64,000 nt of DNA, taken from the NCBI RefSeq assembly GCF_004762095.1, contig NZ_SIJH01000003.1, positions 1 to 64,000 on the forward strand, in the 5' to 3' direction. The translations under genes and the position numbers were made by a program. The DNA comes from Tabrizicola caldifontis. GTDB lineage: Bacteria; Pseudomonadota; Alphaproteobacteria; Rhodobacterales; Rhodobacteraceae. Numbering within the stretch: the first letter of the stretch is position 1; each line of letters starts with the position of its first letter. The notes beneath the pieces were generated by a model. It was not told where the DNA came from and ran no database searches. It saw only the letters and a program-made list of their open reading frames with translations. Of the stretch, positions 53,926-62,938 are shown one piece after another.

Positions 53926-55281
53926 CTAAACCGCCGAGGAATGCCTTGCCTGGGCCGAATCATAGGCGTCGAAGGCCCGCGCGATCATTCGGGTCAGGGG
54001 CTTCGCACGCTCCGGGATCGCGAAGGTTTCGTCGGTAAGGCGGACCATGTCGCCGAACTGGCCGACTGCCTTCTGGAACATCGCGTCCAGCCGGGCCGGC
54101 GTCACGTCGAAGTCGCGCAGCAATTCCGCCTTCGACACGGCAAAGTCGCACATCAATGCCTCGATGATCCGGGCGCGCAGCGTGTCCTCACCCGCGAAGG
54201 CATGGCCGCGGTGGGTCGAGAACTGACCCTCGCGGATCGCCTTGGCATGGGCGGCAGTGGCGCTGGCATTCTGGGCAAAACCCTGCGGGAACCGGCTGAT
54301 CGCCGATGCCCCCAGCCCGATCAGCACCGACGCCGGATCATCAGTATAGCCCTGGAAGTTGCGCCGCAGCCTGCCCGCCCGTTGCGCCCGTGCCAGGCCG
54401 TCCTCGGGTTTGGCGAAATGGTCGATGCCGATTTCCTGATACCCGTCCCAGAGGAACAGCTGCCGGGCGGTCTCGAACAGCGACAGCCGCTCCTCGGGCG
54501 TGGGCATCGCGTCGGACGGGATCATCTGCTGACGGCGGCTCATCCAGGGCACATGGGCATAGCCGTAAAGCGCCACCCGGTCCGGCGCGAGCGTCAAGAG
54601 CTTCTGCACCGAATCCGCGATCCGCGGGCCGGTCTGGCTGGGCAGGCCATAAAGGATGTCGGCATTCAGGCTGGCCACACCGCGCGCCCTGATGCGTTCG
54701 GCGACATCGCGGGTCAGGGCATAGCTCTGTTCCCGTCCGATCATCTTCTGAATCAGGGGGTCGAAATCCTGCACCCCGATCGAGGCCCGGTTCATCCCGG
54801 CCCGTGCAAGCGCGTCCAGACGCGGATCATCGATCTCGTTGGGGTCGATCTCGACCGAGAACTCGCCCCCCGGCGCCATGGGTGCCACCTCGAACACCGC
54901 CTCGGCCAGCATCTCGATCCGGTCGGCCGACAACAGCGTCGGCGTCCCGCCGCCCCAGTGCAGCCGGCTCAACGTCACGCGCTGCGGCAGATGTTCGCGC
55001 AGCATCGCCAGTTCGGCGATCAGCGTCTCGACATAGGCATTCACCGGCTCGTCCGAGGTGGTCCCCTGCGTGCGGCAGGCACAGAACCAGCACAACCTGC
55101 GACAGAAAGGCACATGCAGGTACAGCGATATCTCGCTGCCCGCGGGAATTGCGGCGATCCAGCTGGCAAACTCCCCAGGTCCTACGCCGGATCCGAAGTG
55201 CGGCGCAGTGGGATAGGAGGTGTAACGCGGCACACGCGCGTCAAATAGCCCGAGACGAGCGAGTTGCGGATCGTGGGTCAT
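53926..55281 (-). CDS. hemN: Oxygen-independent coproporphyrinogen III oxidase
   Basis: HemN (hemZ in R. sphaeroides) makes protoporphyrinogen IX without oxygen. It is a radical SAM enzyme of 451 residues. The [4Fe-4S]/SAM motif is Cys60-x3-Cys64-x2-Cys67-x-Cys69 in HVPFCRRLCWFCAC. HWGGGTPTLL and GVQDFDP follow. The C-terminal HemN domain is present (FETARQLFLWDGYQEIGIDH, broken here for brevity). It is divergent from fnrL with an FNR box 35 bases upstream of the ATG, so low-oxygen control is likely. Confidence 0.95.
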   Translation of the reverse strand: MTHDPQLARLGLFDARVPRYTSYPTAPHFGSGVGPGEFASWIAAIPAGSEISLYLHVPFCRRLCWFCACRTQGTTSDEPVNAYVETLIAELAMLREHLPQRVTLSRLHWGGGTPTLLSADRIEMLAEAVFEVAPMAPGGEFSVEIDPNEIDDPRLDALARAGMNRASIGVQDFDPLIQKMIGREQSYALTRDVAERIRARGVASLNADILYGLPSQTGPRIADSVQKLLTLAPDRVALYGYAHVPWMSRRQQMIPSDAMPTPEERLSLFETARQLFLWDGYQEIGIDHFAKPEDGLARAQRAGRLRRNFQGYTDDPASVLIGLGASAISRFPQGFAQNASATAAHAKAIREGQFSTHRGHAFAGEDTLRARIIEALMCDFAVSKAELLRDFDVTPARLDAMFQKAVGQFGDMVRLTDETFAIPERAKPLTRMIARAFDAYDSAQARHSSAV

Positions 55282-55315
55282 CTGATTAGGCTATTGAATT
55301 AAGAGGTGATACTCT

Positions 55316-55329
55316 TTGACGCAGATCAA
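55316..55329. promoter_or_regulatory. FNR box between hemN and fnrL
   Basis: TTGACGCAGATCAA fits the FNR consensus TTGAT-N4-ATCAA with one mismatch. The same 14-mer recurs at 59135. Its centre is about 42 bases from the hemN start codon and only about 23 bases before the fnrL start. For fnrL it therefore overlaps the initiation region and could act negatively. Confidence 0.85.
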
Positions 55330-55345
55330 GTGACAGGAGCGGGAC

Positions 55346-56083
55346 ATGCAGGATCATTCGACCCATGTGCAATGCTCGGAATGCCCGATCCGTCACCGTG
55401 CGGTCTGTGCCAAGTGCGAATCGGACGAACTGTCCAGACTGGAGCAGATCAAGTATTACCGCAGCTTCCAGGCGGGCCAGACCATCATCTGGTCCGGCGA
55501 CCGCATGGATTTCGTGGGTTCCGTCGTCACCGGTATCGCAACCCTGACCCAGACGATGGAGGACGGCCGGCGGCAGATGGTTGGGCTGTTGCTGCCGTCG
55601 GATTTCGTGGGGCGGCCGGGCAGGTCGGTCGCGGCCTATGACGTGACGGCGACCACCGATCTGGTGATGTGCTGCTTCCGCAAGAAGCCCTTCGAAGACA
55701 TGATGGCCGCCACCCCGCACATCGCCCAGCGCCTGCTGGAGATGACGCTGGACGAACTGGACGCTGCGCGGGAATGGATGCTTCTGCTCGGGCGCAAGAC
55801 CGCGCGGGAAAAGATCGCCTCGCTGATCTCGATCATCGCCCGGCGCGAGGCTGCGCTGCATCTGCGCAAGCCAAAGGGGATGCTGTCGGTTGACCTGCCC
55901 CTTACGCGCGAGGAAATGGCCGACTACCTGGGCCTGACGCTGGAAACCGTCAGCCGCCAGATCAGCGCGCTGAAGAAGGACGGGGTGATCGCCCTGGAAG
56001 GCAACCGCCATGTCCAGATCCCCGACATCGACCGGCTGCTGGAAGAGGCGGGCGACGACAGCGACGGCGGCATGCTGGTCTAG
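55346..56083 (+). CDS. fnrL: Oxygen-sensing CRP/FNR-family regulator FnrL
   Basis: FnrL senses oxygen through a [4Fe-4S] cluster and activates microaerobic genes. The 245-residue protein has N-terminal cysteines at 10, 13, 21 and 24 (C-x2-C-x7-C-x2-C) and Cys109/110 in LVMCCFRKKP. A cAMP-like beta-roll and dimer helix follow. The HTH contains ETVSRQISALKKDG, whose E-x2-S-R triad is the FNR-type DNA reader. AGGAG precedes the start. The upstream FNR box suggests autoregulation. The gene is next to hemN as in Rhodobacter. Confidence 0.96.
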   Translation: MQDHSTHVQCSECPIRHRAVCAKCESDELSRLEQIKYYRSFQAGQTIIWSGDRMDFVGSVVTGIATLTQTMEDGRRQMVGLLLPSDFVGRPGRSVAAYDVTATTDLVMCCFRKKPFEDMMAATPHIAQRLLEMTLDELDAAREWMLLLGRKTAREKIASLISIIARREAALHLRKPKGMLSVDLPLTREEMADYLGLTLETVSRQISALKKDGVIALEGNRHVQIPDIDRLLEEAGDDSDGGMLV

Positions 56084-56085
56084 CC

Positions 56086-57030
56086 ATGCCGGCACCGATG
56101 CTGGCGTTCCATACCTGGGACGTCTTCACTGACCGTCCCTTTGCTGGCAACCCTCTTGCCATCGTGCTTGGCGCCAATGACCTGACGCCGCCGCAGATGC
56201 AGACCATCGCCCGCGAATTCAACCTATCCGAGACGATCTTCGTCCAGCCGCCCCGAAACCCGGCAAATACCGCGCGTGTCCGCATCTTCTTTCCCACGGC
56301 GGAAATTCCCTTTGCGGGCCACCCGACCATCGGCTGCGCGATCCATCTGGCCTGCGCGACAGAGGCGGGCGATTTCGAACGGAACCTGATCCTGGAGGAA
56401 GAGGCAGGGCCGGTCCCGGTACGGGTCTGGCGCCAGGGCGGCACGACGGGGGCAGAGTTCGTGGCCCCCGTCTTACCGCACGGGGTAACCGACGCACCCG
56501 ATCAAGCGACGGCGCTGGAAGCTGGGCGTCTGGCGGCCGCGCTTGGGCTGGAGGAGGCAGAGATCGGCTTCGGCGCGCAGCGACCTGGCCTCTGGCAGGG
56601 CGGGCCGAGGTTCCTTTACGTCCCGGTTGCAGGTCTTGACGCCCTGTCCCGTGCGCGACCGATCGAGCCATTCTGGTCAAGACAGATGCAGGCGGCGGGG
56701 GTGGACAGCATGTATCTGTACACGCCCGGAAGCGGATCCGACTACCGCGCGCGGATGTTCTCGCCCGCTGCGGGTATCCCGGAGGATCCGGCCACCGGTT
56801 CGGCCAGCGCGATCCTCGCCGCACAGCTTCTTTCCAGCGGAGCGCTGCCTGAGGGCGAAGCCCGGCTGGCCCTGCACCAGGGGGTAGAGATGGGACGACC
56901 AAGCCGGATCGGCCTGACGACCGTCGTCAGCGGCGGCGTACTGAAAGAGGTCCGGGTCGCCGGCAGCGCAGTGCCGGTCAGCGAGGGACGGATCAGGGTG
57001 CCCATGGTCCAGGGCAAGGGCCGATCGTGA
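56086..57030 (+). CDS. PhzF-family epimerase/isomerase-like protein
   Basis: This is a 314-residue PhzF-fold protein (two diaminopimelate-epimerase-like halves). The catalytic Glu49 is in NLSETIFVQPP. It also has FAGHPTIGCA and EDPATGSASAILAA, typical of the family. The physiological substrate is unknown for most members. It starts two bases after the fnrL stop, so it is probably in the fnrL transcript. It is convergent with the gene at 57078. Confidence 0.88.
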   Translation: MPAPMLAFHTWDVFTDRPFAGNPLAIVLGANDLTPPQMQTIAREFNLSETIFVQPPRNPANTARVRIFFPTAEIPFAGHPTIGCAIHLACATEAGDFERNLILEEEAGPVPVRVWRQGGTTGAEFVAPVLPHGVTDAPDQATALEAGRLAAALGLEEAEIGFGAQRPGLWQGGPRFLYVPVAGLDALSRARPIEPFWSRQMQAAGVDSMYLYTPGSGSDYRARMFSPAAGIPEDPATGSASAILAAQLLSSGALPEGEARLALHQGVEMGRPSRIGLTTVVSGGVLKEVRVAGSAVPVSEGRIRVPMVQGKGRS

Positions 57031-57077
57031 GCACCGGAAGATAGGCCCGCCAGTGCACCGGAACCGGCCTTGCGGGC

Positions 57078-57509
57078 TCAGCGGAACCAGCCGTAAGCGC
57101 AGCCGGTTTCCGGATCGAACAACGCGCCGAACCATCCGTCATCGTTGAGGCGATGCGTGCGCGCTGCATCATGGAAGGTGGCGCAGACCGAAAAGTCGTG
57201 ATCATCTTTCCGGGCATAGGTGTAGGGCTTTCCGGTTTCATCATCGATCAGGTCTTCAGCCGAAATCCCGGCGCTGCTGCAATGGACCCGCAGCGCTTCG
57301 ACGGTCAGCTCGGCCGGCAATGCGCTGCCCGGAGTGCGGAAGCCCTGCTCGCACAGAAGAGCGCGGGCAAGCCTGCCCAGCTCCAGGTAGCGTTGCCTGT
57401 CGAACTTGTCGCGCTGGCCCTGAACCGGCCCTCCGACGATCAGGAATCCCCCGACCACGGCAGCACCTATGGCTGCAATCGCCAGGGCCAGAAGCAGCCT
57501 ACCGCTCAT
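57078..57509 (-). CDS. Membrane-anchored hypothetical protein
   Basis: I do not recognise this 143-residue protein. One N-terminal hydrophobic helix (MSGRLLLALAIAAIGAAVVG) would anchor it. The rest (YLELGRLARALLCEQGF, IDDETGKPYTYARKDDHDFS, WFGALFDPETGCAYGW) is soluble, probably periplasmic, with four Cys that could form disulfides. It overlaps the upstream DUF5671-like gene by 11 bases, so the two are expected to work together. Confidence 0.78.
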   Translation of the reverse strand: MSGRLLLALAIAAIGAAVVGGFLIVGGPVQGQRDKFDRQRYLELGRLARALLCEQGFRTPGSALPAELTVEALRVHCSSAGISAEDLIDDETGKPYTYARKDDHDFSVCATFHDAARTHRLNDDGWFGALFDPETGCAYGWFR

Positions 57510-58137
57510 CGGCGCGTTCCTCGATGTCGCGCAGATAGAAGGCGAAGATCGCGCCGCTGACGAGGGCGACGGTCAGGGCCTTCAGCACGAAGCGCAGCGT
57601 CGCCTCGCCGGTCAGAAAGCTGTAAATCACATAGACAGCATCACCGAAGAACACCAGGGCCGCGCCAAAGAGCGCCAGGTAGGTCAGCCACTTGCGCGCT
57701 GGCGACCACCGCTGTCCGACGTCGCGCCGGATCTGACGGCGGATGTAGTGGGTCATCCAGGCATATACGGGCGTGAAGACCAGAAGTGCGGCAATCGACC
57801 AGCGGATGCTGTCCGTCACATACCGCTCCTCGCGGTCGGCGGTCGGGTCGGGTAGGGCCAGGTCCAGGATCCCGTGGACGAGACTGACAAGATTGAAGGC
57901 AACGAAGCACAGGCTGGCAAACAGCAGCAGATGTAGGAACGTGTCTCGTGCGGTCAGGTGCTGCCGCGGTCGCGGCACGGGCGGGGCGAAGTCGGTCGCC
58001 GCGAAGGCGTCCAGGGATTCGGTGATTTCCGGTTTCGACCAGCCCGCCTCGGCCAGGGTGGCGCGGATCTCCTCGCGCGAGCGACCGGCAGAAAGCGCAT
58101 CGTGTACGAACTGCAGCAGACGGTCGTCAACAGACAT
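57499..58137 (-). CDS. DUF5671-type integral membrane protein
   Basis: This is a 212-residue protein. The N-terminal soluble part (DRLLQFVHDALSAGRSREEI, WSKPEITESLDAF) resembles a small helical SHOCT/UBA-like module. Four transmembrane helices follow (about residues 70-205), with the family-like RRQIRRDVGQRWSPARKWLT loop. I assign DUF5671 by recollection of this loop and topology. The start MSVDDRLLQF is chosen over a 23-codon extension. It is transcribed from near the uspA 3' end, toward 57078. Confidence 0.82.
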   Translation of the reverse strand: MSVDDRLLQFVHDALSAGRSREEIRATLAEAGWSKPEITESLDAFAATDFAPPVPRPRQHLTARDTFLHLLLFASLCFVAFNLVSLVHGILDLALPDPTADREERYVTDSIRWSIAALLVFTPVYAWMTHYIRRQIRRDVGQRWSPARKWLTYLALFGAALVFFGDAVYVIYSFLTGEATLRFVLKALTVALVSGAIFAFYLRDIEERADER

Positions 58138-58202
58138 GGCGTGTCTGTTCCCTTTGCGGAACCGATGAAACCGGCGGCCGAGGCGTCCCGCCGGCCCCTT
58201 GA

Positions 58203-59048
58203 TCAATGCGCCAGGAAAACCGGCACCTCGGCCTTTTCCAGCATGTCGCGCGTGGCGCCGCCCAGAATGGCCTCGCGGAAGCGCGAATGGCCGTAGGCGC
58301 CCATCACCAACAGGTCGGCATTCGTATCGCGCAAGTGGCGCACCAGAACGTCCGACACACGCGGCAGGGTCTTGGCCAGAACCGTCACTTCGGCCCTGAC
58401 ACCGTGGCGCACCAGCATCTGGCAGAGTAGCCCGCCCGGGTCCGAACGCTCCGGCCCGTGGGTCGGCGGATCGATCACCACGATCTGCACATTGTCGGCC
58501 CTGCGCAGGAACGGAAGAGAGCGACGGGCAGCGACAAGTGCCTCGCGGCTCTGGTTCCAGGCAACGACGATGCGGCGCGGATCGGCCGTAGCCATGCCCT
58601 TCGGCGGCACGACCAGCACCGGGGCCATGCCTTCGAAGAGCGCAGCCTCGATCACCGCCTCGTCCTCGACCCCGCGGCCTTCGCCATAGGGCAGCGGCAG
58701 GACCACCAGATCGGCATAGCGCGCCCGGGCGGCCACGACCTCGGTCAGGGCGCCAAGCTGGGTCACGGCCGTATCGACCGCATAGCGCAGGTCCGGCGAC
58801 TGGGCATTCATCGCGTCATTCATCGCCTTTTCGGTCACGCGCGCTTCTTCCTCGGCACGCTCCATCGCGGCGGCGATCATCACGGCACCCGACCCGACAT
58901 AGGAATAGCCGATCTGTGTCCGGTCGACGCCAAGGACCAGCGCATCCAGATGCGCGTCTGTCCGAACGGCGATCTGCGCTGCTGCGGATACTACCGGCAA
59001 GAGCCCCTCGGAAGAGGTCGCGACAGTCAGAAGGGATTTGTAGGCCAT
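58203..59048 (-). CDS. uspA: Tandem universal stress protein
   Basis: This is a 281-residue two-domain Usp, cytosolic. The N-terminal domain (SLLTVATSSEGL to VVLPLPYGEG) lacks a good ATP motif. The C-terminal domain has GAYGHSRFREAILGGATRDML, the G-x2-G-x9-G-x-T ATP-binding pattern. Usp genes near cbb3 oxidase are common in Rhodobacteraceae. It is divergent from ccoN across 204 bases with two FNR boxes, so it is probably co-induced at low oxygen. Confidence 0.9.
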   Translation of the reverse strand: MAYKSLLTVATSSEGLLPVVSAAAQIAVRTDAHLDALVLGVDRTQIGYSYVGSGAVMIAAAMERAEEEARVTEKAMNDAMNAQSPDLRYAVDTAVTQLGALTEVVAARARYADLVVLPLPYGEGRGVEDEAVIEAALFEGMAPVLVVPPKGMATADPRRIVVAWNQSREALVAARRSLPFLRRADNVQIVVIDPPTHGPERSDPGGLLCQMLVRHGVRAEVTVLAKTLPRVSDVLVRHLRDTNADLLVMGAYGHSRFREAILGGATRDMLEKAEVPVFLAH

Positions 59049-59102
59049 GGGTAAACTCCCGTTTGGAATGCCCGATCATCACACCGAGGCTGCGCCCGCA
59101 CC

Positions 59103-59116
59103 TTGACCAAGGTCAA
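59103..59116. promoter_or_regulatory. FNR box near uspA
   Basis: TTGACCAAGGTCAA is a perfect dyad of the FNR type. Its centre is 61.5 bases from the uspA start codon, which leaves about 20 bases of leader if it is used at -41.5. Confidence 0.8.
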
Positions 59117-59134
59117 CCCCCTTCGGCGAAGGGA

Positions 59135-59148
59135 TTGACGCAGATCAA
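59135..59148. promoter_or_regulatory. FNR box near ccoN
   Basis: TTGACGCAGATCAA, identical to the hemN/fnrL box. Its centre is 32 bases from the uspA-side box, about three helical turns, so the two sites lie on one face. It is 111 bases before the ccoN start; with -41.5 spacing the ccoN transcript would begin near 59183. Confidence 0.82.
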
Positions 59149-59252
59149 GGCGACTATCGCCGCCGCACCGCAGAAGTCACACTGTCGGAGTGTCTGGCAC
59201 GGGTCCGACTCGTATCGCATCTGGCCAGGCAGACAGGACGAAGGGACACAAA

Positions 59253-60857
59253 ATGTGGGATTACCTCAAACTGGCCGGGCTTGGCCTTGTCGCGGTCCTC
59301 GCCGCGATAGCCGCCAACTATGCCCGCGACCTGGCCTATCAGGTCAACGCGATCACGGTGATGCTGGCAGCGGGCATCGCCTTTCTCTGGGTGCTGCGGA
59401 CGGCAGGAGATCCGAAGCCGGACCTCAGCCATGAATACATGGACGGGGTCGTGCGCGCCGGCGCCATCGCCACCACCTTCTGGGGGGTGATCGGGTTTCT
59501 GGTCGGAGTGGTCATCGCCTTCCAGCTGGCCTATCCGCAACTGAACTTCGACTGGCTTCAGGGCTACGGCAACTTCGGCCGGCTGCGCCCGCTGCACACC
59601 AGCGCCGTCATCTTCGCCTTCGGCGGCAACGCGCTGATCATGTCGTCGTTCTACATCGTCCAGCGCACCTGCGCGACGCGTCTGTGGGGCGGCAGCACCG
59701 CGTGGTTCGTGTTCTGGGGCTGGCAGCTGATCATCGTCCTGGCGGCAACCGGCTACATTCTGGGCGGCACGCAGTCCAAGGAATATGCCGAGCCGGTCTG
59801 GTATGTGGACTGGCTGATCACCGTGGTCTGGGTGGCCTTCCTTGCGATCTTCATGGGCACGCTGTTCAAACGGAAAGAGCCGCACATCTACGTCGCCAAC
59901 TGGTTCCTTCTGTCCTTCATCGTCACCATTGCCATGCTGCATGTGGTGAACAACATGGCGATCCCCGTGTCCATCTTCGGATCGACCTCAGTGCAGGTCA
60001 CGGCCGGGGTGCAGGACGCCATGATCCAGTGGTGGTATGGCCACAACGCCGTGGGCTTCTTCCTGACGGCGGGCTTCCTGGGCATGATGTACTACTTCGT
60101 GCCGAAACAGGCCGAGCGTCCCGTTTACAGCTACAAGCTGTCGATCATCCACTTCTGGGCGCTGATCTTCCTGTATATCTGGGCGGGTCCCCACCACCTG
60201 CACTACACTGCTCTGCCCGACTGGGCCTCGACCCTGGGCATGGTGTTCTCGGTCATCCTCTGGATGCCGTCCTGGGGCGGCATGATCAACGGCCTGATGA
60301 CCCTGTCCGGCGCCTGGGACAAGCTGCGCACCGACCCGATCATCCGCATGATGGTCGTCTCCATCGGCTTCTACGGCATGTCCACCTTCGAGGGCCCGAT
60401 GATGTCGATCAAGGCGGTGAACTCGCTGTCGCACTACACCGACTGGACCATCGGCCACGTCCATTCCGGCGCGCTCGGCTGGAACGGCATGATCACCTTC
60501 GGCGCGCTCTATTTCCTCGTGCCGCGCCTGTGGAACCGCGAGCGGCTCTACAGCCTGTCGCTGGTCAGCTGGCACTTCTGGCTCGCCACCATCGGCATCG
60601 TGCTTTACGCCTCGTCCATGTGGGTCACCGGCATCATGGAAGGCCTGATGTGGCGCGAGGTCGATGCGAACGGCTTCCTCGTGAACGCCTTCGCCGACAC
60701 CGTGGCTGCGAAGTTCCCGATGTATGTGGTGCGCGCGCTGGGCGGAACGCTCTACCTGACCGGGGCGATCATCATGGCCTGGAACCTCTGGATGACGGTG
60801 AAGGCCCAGCCGGCAAAAGCCCCGGTGAACGCCAACAACGCCGTTCCGGCCGAATAG
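59253..60857 (+). CDS. ccoN: cbb3-type cytochrome c oxidase subunit I
   Basis: CcoN is the catalytic haem-copper subunit of the high-affinity cbb3 oxidase. The 534-residue protein has the conserved haem and CuB ligands: [41 protein letters not shown], and [13 protein letters not shown]. It has about 12 transmembrane helices. The start [12 protein letters not shown] is fixed by AAGGGA eight bases upstream; the longer frame from 59190 is not supported. It heads ccoNOQP. Confidence 0.97.
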   Translation: MWDYLKLAGLGLVAVLAAIAANYARDLAYQVNAITVMLAAGIAFLWVLRTAGDPKPDLSHEYMDGVVRAGAIATTFWGVIGFLVGVVIAFQLAYPQLNFDWLQGYGNFGRLRPLHTSAVIFAFGGNALIMSSFYIVQRTCATRLWGGSTAWFVFWGWQLIIVLAATGYILGGTQSKEYAEPVWYVDWLITVVWVAFLAIFMGTLFKRKEPHIYVANWFLLSFIVTIAMLHVVNNMAIPVSIFGSTSVQVTAGVQDAMIQWWYGHNAVGFFLTAGFLGMMYYFVPKQAERPVYSYKLSIIHFWALIFLYIWAGPHHLHYTALPDWASTLGMVFSVILWMPSWGGMINGLMTLSGAWDKLRTDPIIRMMVVSIGFYGMSTFEGPMMSIKAVNSLSHYTDWTIGHVHSGALGWNGMITFGALYFLVPRLWNRERLYSLSLVSWHFWLATIGIVLYASSMWVTGIMEGLMWREVDANGFLVNAFADTVAAKFPMYVVRALGGTLYLTGAIIMAWNLWMTVKAQPAKAPVNANNAVPAE

Positions 60858-60872
60858 GGAAAGGGATCGCAA

Positions 60873-61616
60873 ATGGCTTTCCTTGACAAGCACAAGGCAA
60901 TCGAGACCCACGCCACGCTGCTTCTGGTCCTGGCCTTCCTGGTCGTGACCGTCGGGGGCATCGTGCAGATCGTGCCGCTGTTCTATCTGGAGAACACGAT
61001 CGAAAAGGTGGAAGGGGTGCGCCCCTACACGCCGCTCGAACTGGCCGGGCGCGACGTCTACATCCGCGAAGGCTGCTATGTCTGCCACAGCCAGATGATC
61101 CGCCCGATGCGGGACGAGGTCGAACGCTACGGCCACTACAGCCTGGCGGCCGAGTCGATGTATGACCATCCGTTCCAGTGGGGGTCGAAGCGCACCGGGC
61201 CGGATCTGGCGCGGGTCGGCGGGCGCTATTCCGACGAATGGCACCAGGACCACTTCCGCAATGCGAAGTCGGTCGTGCCGGAATCGGTGATGCCGCCCTA
61301 TGGCTTCCTGTTCAACCGGGTGATCGACGGGCGCTACATCCGCGATTCGCTGGAGACCCATGCCCTGGTCGGCGTGCCCTATACCGAAGAGATGATCGCA
61401 AATGCCCAGGCCGACTTCGCGGCGCAGGCAGATCCGATGGGCGACAGTTCGGGGCTTGAGGCGCGCTATGGCGCCGATGCCTTCGGCACACCGGTGAATG
61501 TGCGCAACTTCGACGGCCAGCCCCAGCTGACCGAGGCGGACGCGCTGATCGCCTACATCCAGGTGCTGGGCACGATGGTCGATTTCTCGACCTATACGCC
61601 CGTGGCGAACCGGTAA
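60873..61616 (+). CDS. ccoO: cbb3-type cytochrome c oxidase subunit II
   Basis: CcoO is a membrane-anchored monohaem cytochrome c that passes electrons to CcoN. The 247-residue protein has one N-terminal helix (about residues 13-35). The haem site CYVCH is in [14 protein letters not shown], and a likely axial Met is in [11 protein letters not shown]. It follows ccoN after 15 bases. Confidence 0.97.
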   Translation: MAFLDKHKAIETHATLLLVLAFLVVTVGGIVQIVPLFYLENTIEKVEGVRPYTPLELAGRDVYIREGCYVCHSQMIRPMRDEVERYGHYSLAAESMYDHPFQWGSKRTGPDLARVGGRYSDEWHQDHFRNAKSVVPESVMPPYGFLFNRVIDGRYIRDSLETHALVGVPYTEEMIANAQADFAAQADPMGDSSGLEARYGADAFGTPVNVRNFDGQPQLTEADALIAYIQVLGTMVDFSTYTPVANR

Positions 61617-61629
61617 GGGGAGGGCAGGC

Positions 61630-61821
61630 ATGGAAACCTACACCTTCCTGCGCCAACTGGCCGACAGCTGGTTTCTGCTGGCCATGACGCTGGTCTTCCT
61701 CGGTGTCTGTGTCTGGGCCTTCCGGCCCGGCAGCCGGGCGATGCACCGGGATGTCGCGAACTCGATCTTCCGCCATGACGACCGTCCGGCGGAAGCCAAC
61801 CCTGCCAAGAAGGAGGCCTAG
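61630..61821 (+). CDS. ccoQ: cbb3-type cytochrome c oxidase subunit CcoQ
   Basis: CcoQ is a small single-helix subunit that stabilises the complex. This one has 63 residues, with a helix WFLLAMTLVFLGVCVWAF (about residues 14-31) and a charged tail. It lies between ccoO and ccoP, 13 and 3 bases away. Its position and size identify it, as the sequence is poorly conserved. Confidence 0.92.
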   Translation: METYTFLRQLADSWFLLAMTLVFLGVCVWAFRPGSRAMHRDVANSIFRHDDRPAEANPAKKEA

Positions 61822-61824
61822 CCC

Positions 61825-62703
61825 ATGTGCGCCAAGCCAATCAGGAAAGAGCCGCGGCAGGTGGAAACGACCGGCCACGAATGGGATGGCATTCAGGAAT
61901 GGAACAACCCGCTGCCGCGCTGGTGGGTCTGGGTGTTCTATGCCACGATCATCTGGGGGATCGGCTACACCATCGCCTATCCCGCCTGGCCGCTGCTGAA
62001 GGAGGCGACGCCGGGCCTTCTGGGAGCCTCGACGCGTGCCGATGTTGCGGCCGAGATCGCCCGCGTCGATGCCGCCAACGCCGCAATCAAAGAGCGGCTG
62101 ATCGCCGCCGACCTGAATGCCATCGGTGCGGACCCGGAGCTTGCCAACTACGCCCAGAATGCAGGCGCTGCAGTCTTCCGCACCAATTGCGTCCAGTGTC
62201 ACGGGGCGGGGGCGAACGGCTTCGCAGGCAAGGGCTATCCAAGCCTGATCGACAACGACTGGCTCTGGGGCGGCACGATGGAGGATATCTACCTGACCAT
62301 CTCCCACGGCATCCGCAACACCACCGACCCGGACGCGCGCTATTCGATGATGCCGGCCTTCGGGAAGGACGGGTTGCTCGAGCCCGACCAGATCGCCCAG
62401 GTGGTCGAACATGTCCTTGCGATCTCGGGGCAGGAACATGATGCGACGCTTGCAGCGGCGGGGGCCACGGTCTTTGCCGAGAACTGCGCCGCGTGCCACA
62501 TGGAAGACGGGTCGGGCGACAGGACCCAGGGTGCACCCAGGTTGAACGACGCGATCTGGCTGTATGGCGGGACGCGCGAGGCCATCACCGAGACGGTCGT
62601 CAACGCCCGCTTCGGCGTGATGCCGAACTGGAACACCCGCCTCAGCGAAGACCAGATCCGCGCCGTGGCCTTCTACGTCCACGGCAAGGGCGGCGGCGAA
62701 TAG
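61825..62703 (+). CDS. ccoP: cbb3-type cytochrome c oxidase subunit III
   Basis: CcoP is a dihaem cytochrome c of the cbb3 complex. The 292-residue protein has an N-terminal [18 protein letters not shown] membrane helix and two haem sites, CVQCH and CAACH. MPAFG and MPNW supply likely axial Met residues. It starts 3 bases after ccoQ. A long hairpin terminator follows at 62738. Confidence 0.97.
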   Translation: MCAKPIRKEPRQVETTGHEWDGIQEWNNPLPRWWVWVFYATIIWGIGYTIAYPAWPLLKEATPGLLGASTRADVAAEIARVDAANAAIKERLIAADLNAIGADPELANYAQNAGAAVFRTNCVQCHGAGANGFAGKGYPSLIDNDWLWGGTMEDIYLTISHGIRNTTDPDARYSMMPAFGKDGLLEPDQIAQVVEHVLAISGQEHDATLAAAGATVFAENCAACHMEDGSGDRTQGAPRLNDAIWLYGGTREAITETVVNARFGVMPNWNTRLSEDQIRAVAFYVHGKGGGE

Positions 62704-62705
62704 TC

Positions 62706-62729
62706 CGTAACGAGTTGTGCGTAACGAGT
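62706..62729. repeat. Short direct repeat after ccoP
   Basis: CGTAACGAGT occurs at 62706-62715 and again at 62720-62729, separated by TGTG. It lies between the ccoP stop and its terminator. Two copies only; function unknown. Confidence 0.55.
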
Positions 62730-62737
62730 GAAGACAT

Positions 62738-62763
62738 GGAAAGGGGCCTTCGGGCCCCTTTCC
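62738..62763 (+). terminator. Terminator after ccoP
   Basis: GGAAAGGGGCC, loop TTCG, GGCCCCTTTCC: a perfect 11-bp stem, 35 bases after the ccoP stop. The U content is within the 3' arm (CCCCTTTCCT). It separates ccoP from ccoG. Confidence 0.8.
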
Positions 62764-62859
62764 TGCATGGCGCAGCGCGGGCTGACCCGGGCTTGCAGCG
62801 CCCGACGCATCCGTTTGTGGCACCATGTCGCATTCGAACTGCCGGGTTCGGCACGCTTA

Positions 62860-62873
62860 TTGATGCAGGTCAA
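62860..62873 (+). promoter_or_regulatory. FNR box upstream of ccoG
   Basis: TTGATGCAGGTCAA fits TTGAT-N4-ATCAA with one mismatch. Its centre is about 72 bases before the ccoG start, leaving a leader of about 31 bases at -41.5 spacing. It indicates that ccoG is transcribed separately from ccoNOQP. Confidence 0.82.
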
Positions 62874-62938
62874 TGCCGGGCGGCCCACAATGCCCGATGG
62901 CAAACATGAGTTGCGCGCCTGCGCCAGGAGTTTTCGTC

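Noticed and set aside
58195-58210. TTGATCAA at the end of uspA as an FNR site
   Set aside because: It lacks the 4-base spacer of the FNR consensus and lies inside and beyond the coding end of uspA rather than at a promoter.
62706-62729. The two CGTAACGAGT units as the start of a repeat array
   Set aside because: Only two copies, with a 4-base spacer; not an array.
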